DNA from: JABCZS01 sp041660525
GTDB taxonomy: Bacteria > Pseudomonadota > Gammaproteobacteria > JABCZS01
Length of the DNA: 64,000 nt
Direction of reading: 5' to 3'
Assembly (NCBI GenBank): GCA_041660525.1
Contig: JBAZWD010000006.1
Location: 1-64,000 of the forward strand
Of this stretch, positions 35,955 to 44,584 are shown one piece after another (position 1 is the first letter of the stretch; every line of letters starts with the position of its first letter). Position numbers and translations under genes: made by a program. The notes beneath the pieces are model-generated. The model made no database searches and had not been told where the DNA came from. It worked only from the letters and a program-made list of their open reading frames with translations.

Positions 35955-37006
35955 CTACTTTGTGCTAAGGGCTTAAAATAAGAGCCATCAACGGGAATTA
36001 ATTTTTCAATTATATGTGCGCATTGTTCCTTGTCGAGCACTTTTAATTTTTGCTTTTTCATCCACTCATCATTATAAATAGTTTCAAGATAACGATCACC
36101 GTGATCAGGATTAATCATTAAAATTTTTTGTCGTGTCGATTGGCGGCAAGCATAACTTAATCCAGCAGCTACAATAGCGCCTGTGGAAGCGCCCAATAAT
36201 AAGCCTTCTTGAGAGGCTATGATTCTACACATTGAAAATGAAAGTTCATCATCAACAAGATAAGCTTCATCGATATAGTCATGATTAAATTGCGGTGGTG
36301 TAAATGAAAGCCCCATACCGGTCATTTTATAAGAACGTCTAGGCGTGCCAAAAACAGCAGAGCCATCTGCATCAACGGCTATTAATTTTGTTTTCGGAAA
36401 ATGAGCTCTAAAAAAACTTCCTATTCCTGTTAATTGTCCTGATGTACTGACCCCAATGACGATGGCATCAGGTGCGCTACCACCAAAATCGTTGACAATT
36501 TCTTTTGCTGTAAACTCCGAGTGGGCTAATGGATTATCTGGATTTAGGTGCTGGCAAGCATACCAAGCGCCAGGAATTGTTTGTGCTAATTCATTTGCCT
36601 TTTTCATGCGAGCGATTTGCATTGAACCATGAATATCAGCTTGATCAAAAGAGATCTCAACTAGCTGTGTGCCATGAGCAGATATAATGCGTCTAATAGA
36701 AGGTGGAATTGTGGCATCTACAACAATGATGACTTTATAGCCTAATGCAGCACCCACCATGGCAAGACCGATGCCAAAATTGCCGCTACTTGCTTCTATA
36801 ATGGTGCCGCCAGGTTTTAGTTTTCCGCTTTTAATAGCATCTTGTACCAAATAAATAGCATTTTTTTCTTTGATGCTGCCACCTGGATTGCAAGCCTCGA
36901 GTTTTAAAAATAAATCTTGCTGCGTGCATACAGGATGTACGCGATTAAGTCTGATAGTAGGTACATGTCCTATAATTCCTTCAAGACCATTGGCTATATT
37001 GTTCAT
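35951..37006 (-). CDS. cysteine-synthase-family PLP enzyme (SbnA-like)
   Basis: This 351-residue fold-type II PLP enzyme has the PLP lysine in NPGGSIKEKNA (Lys46), the substrate loop EASSGNFGIG and the phosphate loop STSGQLTGIG. The E-A-S-S-G-N-F-G loop and length are closer to SbnA (N-(2-amino-2-carboxyethyl)-L-glutamate synthase) than to CysK/CysM, which read PTSGNTG. SbnA makes a diaminopropionate precursor of siderophores or antibiotics. The coupled exporter fits a secreted small molecule, but no SbnB-type partner is present here. Confidence 0.75.
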   Translation of the reverse strand: MNNIANGLEGIIGHVPTIRLNRVHPVCTQQDLFLKLEACNPGGSIKEKNAIYLVQDAIKSGKLKPGGTIIEASSGNFGIGLAMVGAALGYKVIIVVDATIPPSIRRIISAHGTQLVEISFDQADIHGSMQIARMKKANELAQTIPGAWYACQHLNPDNPLAHSEFTAKEIVNDFGGSAPDAIVIGVSTSGQLTGIGSFFRAHFPKTKLIAVDADGSAVFGTPRRSYKMTGMGLSFTPPQFNHDYIDEAYLVDDELSFSMCRIIASQEGLLLGASTGAIVAAGLSYACRQSTRQKILMINPDHGDRYLETIYNDEWMKKQKLKVLDKEQCAHIIEKLIPVDGSYFKPLAQSS

Positions 37007-37219
37007 TTTTTTATTCTATTGTCCAATCTCAATTACACCCATCATGTGATACTTCACCTAATTCATATAAATTATAGTTAGATAACATTTGAAAAATCGC
37101 GGCGGAAAGCTTACGCTCCCGTCTTGAATAAAAATTTCAACGGCTTAAGCATCTAAAATTTGTGATGGCAATTTCATTGTATCACTTCAGCAAACAATAG
37201 CCAAACACTGGCAATATGA

Positions 37220-37325
37220 TTTCTAGACTTACATATTTTTATAACCCACTTGCAGTCGAAGGGTTGTAAATTACAATCAACCGATGAAGCAAAATTTACA
37301 ACTCAACTAAAAACCAACTTACACT
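37220..37325 (+). repeat. degraded duplicate of the rpoN upstream region and first codons (direct repeat, left copy)
   Basis: This stretch aligns end to end with 47017-47124. Shared blocks include ACTTGCAGTCGAAGG, ATTACAAT, GATGAAGC/CATGAAGC, AAAATTTACA and ACCAACTTACA. Its pseudo-start reads MKQNLQLN then a stop (37308-37310), against MKQNLQLKLSNQL in intact rpoN, through small deletions. It marks the left end of about 9.7 kb bracketed by this repeat. The preceding 37007-37219 holds no gene that I can see. Confidence 0.85.
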
Positions 37326-37456
37326 TGAAATGTCAGTAATTTCCTTTTTGGAAAAATCGTTTTCGCTAAGATCTAGAGTTACAATATTTTTATTGGATTC
37401 TAAAAATTTAATAATCGATGACAGCCCTTTTGCAATTAACTTGTTATCAGCTAAAG
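37296..37456 (-). pseudogene. leucine-rich-repeat remnant after the LRR gene
   Basis: Just past the LRR gene stop, a shifted frame reads LADNKLIAKGLSSIIKF then LESNKNIVTLDLSENDFS, a recognisable repeat of the same type. It has no start of its own and ends at a stop inside the rpoN duplicate. It is either the lost C-terminal end of the neighbouring gene or the relic of a second LRR copy. Confidence 0.6.
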
Positions 37457-39028
37457 CTAAGAAGATTTAAGCTTGACCTTGATATCATTAGGAGAATTTT
37501 TCTCTATTTCAGCTTCGATTCTTGTAATAAGTTTAGCTTTATCCTGATGTTTATCGTCAATTCGATCTTTTGCAAGCTGCAAATAATATTTCAGCACTTG
37601 CACTTTCTCTATGGGTTGAAAAGTTGATGTTGTGCAAGCACCTGCATTAATTCCCGCATTAATGCTTTTAATTATGAGATTTTGTTCTTTATCAATTTGA
37701 GATTGCTGGCTAAGATTAGGTAGATTCCATTGACTTGCTGCTGCATTAACATTGTCTTCAGATGTACAAATCTCAACCTCCTTAGTATTTCCCGCAAGCG
37801 CAAGTACAAATGATCTGAATCCATTGATTGTAAACGTATTCTTTGATAAATTAATTTTTTTCACACAAGAAATTTTGTCATTTATTAAACCACAAATCAG
37901 TATTAATTTTTCATCAGTGATATTACAATCAGAAAAATTTAATTCTGTTACGTGCCTATTCTTCTTCAAACCTTCACACAAATATTCAAGGCCTTTATAA
38001 GTTATGCCTGTTTCACCCGGAGGACAAATGCTTTTATTAATGCTTGCAAAAACCAAAGAAACAATATGTTGATTTTCCTCTAACAGTTTTTTAAGAATAT
38101 ACATGCTGATATCAGACATGATGCTGTTGCTCATATCTAGACGTTTAAGTGTTTGGTTATCTAGCAGTCCTTCAAATATAGGTGCAAAATCATTATCGAT
38201 AACAGGCAGCGTTAATGACTCAAGACCATTATTGAATCGTAAACGTATGCCAATGATTTTTGCTGCATTAGCATCCACCTCGGTCTCAAAAGCTAAATTG
38301 AGATGGCGAATTTTTGGGCAATCTAATAACACTTCAATATACTGATTAAATTCACTATCATTTTCGCGATAATTTCTAGCCCCTTTTAAATTAAGATTCG
38401 TGATCGCTGTTTCATCATTATCTTCAATCGCTTGTGAGATGCGCTTTACAACTTCCTCGTTAATACCTGTTGAATCCAGATTCAAATCAGTGATTCCTGT
38501 ATTTACACTTAATAAATCATAAAACATTTGACCGACTTCTTCTTGTTCTAGACAGGCAAATGAAAAAGCGCTAAGATCCAGATGAGTAACGTTAGTATTA
38601 TCTTGCAGCTCCTCAAAAATAAACTTAAAATCATGAATTGTCAGTTTTTCCGAGTCTTGTGATTTCCAACCTTGCAAATGGTTATTTAATTGCTGCTGCG
38701 TCCATATCCTGTCAAAAAAAAGCAAGTCCAAACTTTTGATCGCTGAGTCCTCATTTTTATTGATCGCATTTACAATATTGTCTTTAACGCTCCTTGAAAT
38801 ACCTGTGTCGTATAGATATAAATGAGTAATTGTTTTGTTTATAGATAATAATGAACCCAATGCTGCACCAACTTCTTTTTGATTGAGTGCACTTAATTCA
38901 AATTCGCTAAAATCTAAATGTGTAACAAGCGTGTTATTTTTTAACTCCTCACAAATTGACTGAAATTCCTCTATAGAAAGTTCTTGTGAATCCTCTAATT
39001 TTTTATATAACTGAGCTTGGGTCAACAT
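37457..39028 (-). CDS. leucine-rich-repeat protein, candidate effector
   Basis: This 523-residue protein has ribonuclease-inhibitor-type LRRs (VTHLDFSEFEL, ITHLYLYDTGI, VTHLDLSAFSF, ITDLNLDSTGI, KKINLSKNTFTINGF). Residues about 1-110 and 112-230 are a tandem duplication: TQAQLYKKL/TQQQLNNHL, then EELKNNTLVTHLD/EELQDNTNVTHLD. It has no signal peptide. The C-terminus has a Glu cluster (RIEAEIEKN) like Dot/Icm-type secretion signals. AGGAGG lies 6 bases before the ATG at 39028, excluding the longer frame from 39064. Target unknown. Confidence 0.75.
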   Translation of the reverse strand: MLTQAQLYKKLEDSQELSIEEFQSICEELKNNTLVTHLDFSEFELSALNQKEVGAALGSLLSINKTITHLYLYDTGISRSVKDNIVNAINKNEDSAIKSLDLLFFDRIWTQQQLNNHLQGWKSQDSEKLTIHDFKFIFEELQDNTNVTHLDLSAFSFACLEQEEVGQMFYDLLSVNTGITDLNLDSTGINEEVVKRISQAIEDNDETAITNLNLKGARNYRENDSEFNQYIEVLLDCPKIRHLNLAFETEVDANAAKIIGIRLRFNNGLESLTLPVIDNDFAPIFEGLLDNQTLKRLDMSNSIMSDISMYILKKLLEENQHIVSLVFASINKSICPPGETGITYKGLEYLCEGLKKNRHVTELNFSDCNITDEKLILICGLINDKISCVKKINLSKNTFTINGFRSFVLALAGNTKEVEICTSEDNVNAAASQWNLPNLSQQSQIDKEQNLIIKSINAGINAGACTTSTFQPIEKVQVLKYYLQLAKDRIDDKHQDKAKLITRIEAEIEKNSPNDIKVKLKSS

Positions 39029-39125
39029 ATTACACCTCCTAAATCTAGTTGGATAGTTTAACAAAATACCAATGGTCTTAATTATAAAAAATCAGACTTT
39101 GTGGCAGCAAATAAGATGACGCTGT

Positions 39126-40313
39126 TCAAATTCTAGCAAGTCTTGGAGCGCTGACATCTTTTGCTTCAAGCTTAGACTCTAATAACCATTGATATTCTTT
39201 AGCGTACGTGGTGGTGAAAAATTCTAAAAGACGAGGAATAAGTGGATTATCATTTAAATTTAAAAATTGAATACGTGTGATTGGATTCTCATTAGCGATA
39301 AATGCTTGACTCACGCAATGTGCTGGAAACTTTCCTACCACTTGGGCCCAGGCGTCACACTCTATTCCCTCTCCTAACTTCATCACTTGAGCAACGATTT
39401 CATTTTTAGCTTCTCTAAACCCTGGACTATGGCTTGCATAAACACTTCCATGTTCAAATCGCTCAATAATATAATCACCGATTTTAACAGTATTTTTTGC
39501 TAAAATGTTTGCAATATTTTGTGTAAGCGCTGTGCCTGGCTCTAATAAAATTAGAGTGGAATGCTCACTATAATGTATAAAATCGGGTACGACAGATTCA
39601 TCGTGAGAAAGCCCAGCATGCAATCTTAAAAAAACAGGGAGGTTTTCTAGTGATGGAAAATTCTGCATTAAAATTTTCACAATGGTTAACTCTACACTAT
39701 CCCCACATTGAACGTCTTCTCTAGTGTGATACAGCGTATAGGCTTTTTGCAAAAGCTGGCTTACCGGCTCGAGTTGAAAACGATATTTTAATGGCGCAGG
39801 AGGATTATCTGCCTGCAAAAGAGTCTGAAACTTCAGGTAATTTTCAAAGTACTGTGAACGCAGTTCTTCTGTTTTTTTACGGATTGTCGATGCAGCATCC
39901 TGATTTTTCCATAGTCGTGTACTGTCTGCCTGAGCAAAATCTTCCTTTTCTTCTTCGGTAGTAAAATTAGTGCCTACTCTAAATTCCCCGTCATTTGTAG
40001 CCCAACAACTCACGGGATAATAGGCATTATTGTTATGGGTGTTAGGCACGCGATTTGAAAAAAGCAACAGTGAGTTCTGACAGATTGACCCATATTGATG
40101 AGCGTACGCATCATGGGGTAAAGTGCTTTCGCCACCGCGCAAAGCATCTGGAGCATTTTGCCCCTGACGCCCAACAAAATAATAAACAACCATCATCATC
40201 AGCAATCCTGCAGGGGCAGATAACCAATTAAGATTAGAACTAAAGAAACCAGGCTGTGGTTTTGCAGTTGTTCGTTGTGTCGTTTTTTTATTGCCGAAGC
40301 TGTGGCGTTTCAT
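39126..40313 (-). CDS. membrane-anchored orphan protein
   Basis: This 395-residue protein has a basic N-terminus (MKRHSFGNKKTTQR), one hydrophobic helix (about residues 33-47, PAGLLMMMVVYYFVG) and a large soluble domain with several cysteines (ICQNS, VSCWA, VQCGD, IECDAW, AHCVSQ) that could form disulfides on the far side of the membrane. A near-perfect promoter just upstream and AGAG before 40313 fix the start; the longer frame overlaps the lipocalin gene. No family was recognised. Confidence 0.6.
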   Translation of the reverse strand: MKRHSFGNKKTTQRTTAKPQPGFFSSNLNWLSAPAGLLMMMVVYYFVGRQGQNAPDALRGGESTLPHDAYAHQYGSICQNSLLLFSNRVPNTHNNNAYYPVSCWATNDGEFRVGTNFTTEEEKEDFAQADSTRLWKNQDAASTIRKKTEELRSQYFENYLKFQTLLQADNPPAPLKYRFQLEPVSQLLQKAYTLYHTREDVQCGDSVELTIVKILMQNFPSLENLPVFLRLHAGLSHDESVVPDFIHYSEHSTLILLEPGTALTQNIANILAKNTVKIGDYIIERFEHGSVYASHSPGFREAKNEIVAQVMKLGEGIECDAWAQVVGKFPAHCVSQAFIANENPITRIQFLNLNDNPLIPRLLEFFTTTYAKEYQWLLESKLEAKDVSAPRLARI

Positions 40314-40334
40314 ATTATATCTCTTGGGCTGGTC

Positions 40335-40364
40335 ATTATATAAGAAAGTTGACTTATATGTCAA
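40335..40364 (-). promoter_or_regulatory. consensus sigma-70 promoter for the gene at 39126-40313
   Basis: On the minus strand TTGACA (40364-40359), 18 bases, TATAAT (40340-40335): both hexamers are perfect. It lies 22 bases upstream of the ATG at 40313. Confidence 0.75.
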
Positions 40365-40386
40365 GGAGTAATATGTAACCCCATCA

Positions 40387-40920
40387 TTAAAAATCGATAC
40401 GCTGTTGTGCGCTCCAATCATCTTTAATAATTGCTGAAATATCAAAACCTTCTGAATGCAACCAAGCTAATAATTCCTGATAGAGTGCATCATCCATCGT
40501 GGGTGTGCGAGATAAGATCCATAAGTATTTTTGCGAAGGTTCACTGACTATGGCATAGCGATAATCGCTATCAAGTTTAATGATCCAGTAATCGCCTTGT
40601 AAAAATGATAAATTCAAAAATTTTAAAAAAAACTGGACCTTTAATTTCGCAGAGGAAGTAGCATCCACATAGGCTCTACCCATGGCCTTTTCAATTTTGC
40701 CATTGGTTTCAATGCAACGATTATTGACTTCAATGACGCCATCTTGCAAAAGAGAATAATCAGCTTTTGACACTACGCAATCTTTTTGAAATACATTAGG
40801 GTATTTAGCAATTTCATACCATGTACCTAAATAACGCGCAAGATCCACGTGTGGCACTGCTTCTAGTGCGTAGGATGGGCTCGTTAACACTAAGCACAAA
40901 AATATAAGTATAAATTTCAT
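40387..40920 (-). CDS. blc: bacterial lipocalin (Blc family)
   Basis: This 177-residue protein has a signal peptide (about residues 1-18) and the lipocalin signature YLGTWYEIAKYPN near residue 30. Later family blocks are GDYWIIKLDSDYRYAIVSEPSQKYLWILSR in parts. Unlike E. coli Blc there is no lipobox cysteine, so it is probably soluble and periplasmic. Blc proteins bind lysophospholipids or fatty acids. Its place in the island is unusual. Confidence 0.88.
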   Translation of the reverse strand: MKFILIFLCLVLTSPSYALEAVPHVDLARYLGTWYEIAKYPNVFQKDCVVSKADYSLLQDGVIEVNNRCIETNGKIEKAMGRAYVDATSSAKLKVQFFLKFLNLSFLQGDYWIIKLDSDYRYAIVSEPSQKYLWILSRTPTMDDALYQELLAWLHSEGFDISAIIKDDWSAQQRIDF

Positions 40921-41063
40921 TAGGATACCTATTAATAGGGTTATTTAAAAAGATTGAGCATGCCCCTTGTCTTGCTCTCCTCCATTATAAGTTACTTTTG
41001 TTTAAATATATGCTATTACTTAAGTAGTTAGGTGTATTAATTATACTGCTGGAAGATCGCTTT

Positions 41064-42627
41064 ATGAGCATAATAAAAAAATTCCTTGAGCAGAATGGGC
41101 AGTACGCCGCTTCCCAAAAGAAAAGGAAGGCATTGATCACTCGTTTGTTTTCTCGAAAAGAACATAGTTTTAATCTTCAATGGAAACTGCGTGGAACAGT
41201 CGAGCAAAAAACGTTTAGTCTTACCGAGCTAAACTCTACAGACATTTCTTATATTATAAAAAATTATCAAGATGTATTAGCGCCTACAGATATTCTACGT
41301 CTTATGTATAATTCTCAAGAAATTATCGAAGATGTTGATAAATATATTCTCGTACATTTGTTCGCAGGCTTTTCTGATTATGCCTGTAACCAAACCGTAC
41401 TTAAGCATTAGTTGATGGTAATGATGACATTGCTTCTTTGGAGCCTTTTGCCGATAAGCTTTCTTGCGCAACATGTACCCTGCTTGTGAATAAATATTCT
41501 GGAATTCAATCAATCGATGCGCTCAAAAACAAAGCAGTGAATCCAGATGTTTCACCTGAATTAAAAGATGCCCTGCGTGCTTTAGCAGACAATCGTCTTA
41601 ATTATAATGTATTTACAATGGTTGAATTGGTAATACCTTTCGAAAACGGTACGCTTTTACGTGCTAAATTATTTGATGAAAACAAAAATAAGAAAAAAGA
41701 TATTTCTCTTGAAGATCAATTGGCCTATTTTCGTTCTTGTGTGCAAGGAGTGAATGTTTATCACATGAAAGATTGGGCACTGGGTGACATTAAACCAGAA
41801 AATTTTATAACAAAAGACCAGCGGGTAATACCGATTGATAAAGATGGCGCTCGGATGCTTAATCAAAAAATACCTGGCTTAATAAGCCTAGAAGCGATGC
41901 AAACAGCTTCGTATAAAGCACCAGAAAACGAAGGTGTTACTAAAGAAGGCGATATTTATGCGCTAGGACTTGTCGGCGCCGATATTTTTACTCAAGATGC
42001 ACGCGTTCTTCCTAAAGAAAAAAGTAAGGGGCCCCTGCCCCACGCAGTCAAATATCTGAATACTGAACCTAAAACTGTTATAGAAAAGGCGGTATGGGCG
42101 CTGTCTAAACAAATGACAGTCGTCGATAAAAACAAACGATTGGATGCATCCACCGTTGACAAACACCTTGAACATATCCAGCATTTTCACAAAATTACAG
42201 AGGTGAAAAATATGAAACAATTAACAAATATTTATAAAACATTTAGAGCGCTTAATGTAATTAATGATCCCAACGTGCCGCATCAAGGACCTTCTGAAGA
42301 ATCATTAAAAGCACTAAAAAACAATTGTTAGCAATTGCATATAAGCGGGCTAGCGTTGCAGATAATGGTGGTGTTACACCTCAAAATTTTCAAAAAGCAT
42401 TGCTGGAGCTTAAACAAGAAGCAGAACAACAAAAATGTAGCGATGAATTGGATCAATTACTTAACCATAGACTTCAAGTAGGCTTAGACAATTGTTTATG
42501 GTATCTGCCGGGATATCAGCAAGAAACAGCTACGCATCGCGACTTTTTTGCCGCTACTGCAAAAAACGACGCAGCTTCATTGGAAGCTGCGAGTAGATTA
42601 ATGGCTAAATTAAATTGGCCGCGGTAA
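41064..42627 (+). pseudogene. eukaryotic-type protein-kinase gene broken by two frameshifts
   Basis: Three consecutive frames read as one protein. Part 1 (41064-41411) is the N-terminal region. Part 2 (to 42331) holds the kinase core: LGDIKPENF (catalytic loop, Asp-x-Lys-x-x-Asn), PIDKDGA where the DFG motif should be, and YKAPEN. Part 3 (42325-42627) is a helical tail. The first shift is near 41405 (LK joining ALVDGNDD). The second is at CTA AAA AAC (42313-42321), a textbook A AAA AAC slippery heptamer in the right frame for a -1 shift. Decay is the simplest reading; programmed shifting at the second site is possible. TATACT upstream at about 41041 may be its -10. Confidence 0.7.
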
Positions 42628-42735
42628 CAGTAACGTAAAGGTAACGGGTCAGGCTTGCTGTTGTCTAAATTAATTATACACTGTTTGAAGCTGAATAACT
42701 GTGCTCATGTTGACTATCATCATCTCTTTCAGAAC

Positions 42736-44301
42736 TCAACTACAATGAGGTTTTTTGGTTATAGTATTGCTAAAATTATTGCTATCATTTTCAGGTGTCT
42801 TTTTCCCCATTGAAATCAAAAGGTTGGAACTTGCGCTTGAATCGTTGCTTGACTTAAGTTTTTGAAACACACGCGCCAGTTCATCAAACGCAGATTTATT
42901 ATTTGTTCGCAACGCTTGAAAATTTTCTTCTCTAGCTTTCATGTTAAGATCATTGATTTTTTTTGTGAGTGGATGCTTTTCTAAAGCTTGTGTATTTTTT
43001 TCGTTAGCTTCATTATAGGCTGTAACAGATGATCCTTTTGCAGTGTATAATCGTTGTGTAAAATTATAATCAAGACTAAGACTTTCTACAGTATCATTAC
43101 GGAATACTTTGTCCATATTCTTGCGGATAGAAAAATTGCTCCCAATATATTCTTGGTCAACAAAGGAAACACCAATAACGACTTGCCCCGCTTCCATTAC
43201 ACAATGATCTAAAGCTTTCATAAAACAAGAAATTTGTGAATTAACATTAAAATTTGAAACAAGAACCAAGTGAAACTGTTTCATCAACGCTGAAGGAAGT
43301 AAAATTGCGAATTCATCCGCAGTCATTTCAAAAATTCTATTCTTACCTAGCTTTTCTTTCGCTTTAATAGCATATTCAGTAAGTGGCTCTATGCCAAAAC
43401 ATTCATATTGTGGATAATGGTTTTTAAAAGCTTGCATATTCTGTCCATCACCTTCACCCACAAATAAAACTAATCGCTTATCATTTACTGGCGGCACATC
43501 AGGCACAATCTTATTTTTGACTAACAGTGGAACAAATTGTTTTGCTACAAATTGAGTACTCTTCTCGCAGATAGGATCCCAGAAATCATCTTCAGTGCCA
43601 GGAAAGCCTTGAACCTTAGCTTGAGCATAAGCACGATCAAAATTTTGTCGCCAATTTGGCTGAGCTTTGGCATCATCCAGCTTTTTTGATTGCACAGAAT
43701 AATTATGCATCCACTCGATGGCTCCAGCCATGTGTTCTGCTTTCAGCAGCGTGGGATTACCGAGAGCATTAAAACAATCTGTTAAGTTTTTTTTACTCCA
43801 AACTGAATCCATGTCGGGTAACCAATATTCTGTAAACTCAAGTTTTTCATAAAAATACGTAGAAGAGAAACTTAGGCACATTAATTTTCTAAAAGATTCT
43901 GGATCTAAATTAGTTGCAAGGCCATTAATGCTGAAGTTATTACTATCCTTATTACTATCCACAGTAAAAATAATATAGGCTGTTAATTCTGGTTTAATAT
44001 TATATCTTTTAATACTTAGCTTATAAATATTCAGCCCACCTTGTAAAATAGGCGCTTCCTCAATTTGCTGTTGATCAGCTTTATTTGGCTGATAAGTCAG
44101 TGTAAATATATAGCCTCGTGGTGTTTTATCTTTAAGTTTTTCTTGCTTGATTTGCCATCCAGGAACCAAAAATATCCCGCTGCTAAGTCTTTCTCTGAAA
44201 TCTTTAATTAGGTTCGAGAGTATAGCTAGCCCATTGTCAATAGGCGCGTCAAAAAGAATAGGATTAATCTGTTTTTCTGCAGAATTTAAAAATTTAGGCA
44301 T
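42736..44301 (-). CDS. orphan protein with a SAM-methyltransferase-like core
   Basis: This 521-residue protein has a middle region resembling a class I methyltransferase: motif I LVLFVGEGDGQN (about 277-288), an acidic residue after strand 2 (CFGIEP, about 301-306) and a later strand FHLVLVSNF. The N-terminal 250 and C-terminal 120 residues match nothing I know. There is no signal peptide. GGA lies about 6 bases before the start. Substrate unknown; a translocated methyltransferase is one possibility given its neighbours. Confidence 0.6.
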   Translation of the reverse strand: MPKFLNSAEKQINPILFDAPIDNGLAILSNLIKDFRERLSSGIFLVPGWQIKQEKLKDKTPRGYIFTLTYQPNKADQQQIEEAPILQGGLNIYKLSIKRYNIKPELTAYIIFTVDSNKDSNNFSINGLATNLDPESFRKLMCLSFSSTYFYEKLEFTEYWLPDMDSVWSKKNLTDCFNALGNPTLLKAEHMAGAIEWMHNYSVQSKKLDDAKAQPNWRQNFDRAYAQAKVQGFPGTEDDFWDPICEKSTQFVAKQFVPLLVKNKIVPDVPPVNDKRLVLFVGEGDGQNMQAFKNHYPQYECFGIEPLTEYAIKAKEKLGKNRIFEMTADEFAILLPSALMKQFHLVLVSNFNVNSQISCFMKALDHCVMEAGQVVIGVSFVDQEYIGSNFSIRKNMDKVFRNDTVESLSLDYNFTQRLYTAKGSSVTAYNEANEKNTQALEKHPLTKKINDLNMKAREENFQALRTNNKSAFDELARVFQKLKSSNDSSASSNLLISMGKKTPENDSNNFSNTITKKPHCS

Positions 44302-44519
44302 ATTTGTTCCATTGGTAAATGGTTATTTAATTTTATTTGCAGAATTTTAACATACTAACACTATTAGCTAAAGTCTGTTATGGAAACGCTTACGTCGCAA
44401 TTTACAGCTCTTATAAATTCACAATGCCCATAAACAAATCAACATCAAAAAAGTAAAACTATAGCCAGTTATTTCATCACCATCATAATCATTTAATAAA
44501 ACTAACTAGCTCCAGTAAG

Positions 44520-44548
44520 TTGACTTATAATTGATCGCGTGATACTTT
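44520..44548 (+). promoter_or_regulatory. candidate promoter for the broken TPR gene
   Basis: TTGACT (44520-44525), 17 bases, then TACTTT (44543-44548), 37 bases before the ATG at 44585. Confidence 0.4.
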
Positions 44549-44584
44549 GTGAACTTTCTAACATTGCTTATAAGGAAATAAAAC

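Noticed and set aside
37096..37125. GC-rich imperfect palindrome as a third REP family
   Set aside because: Pairing is partial and no second copy was found in the window.
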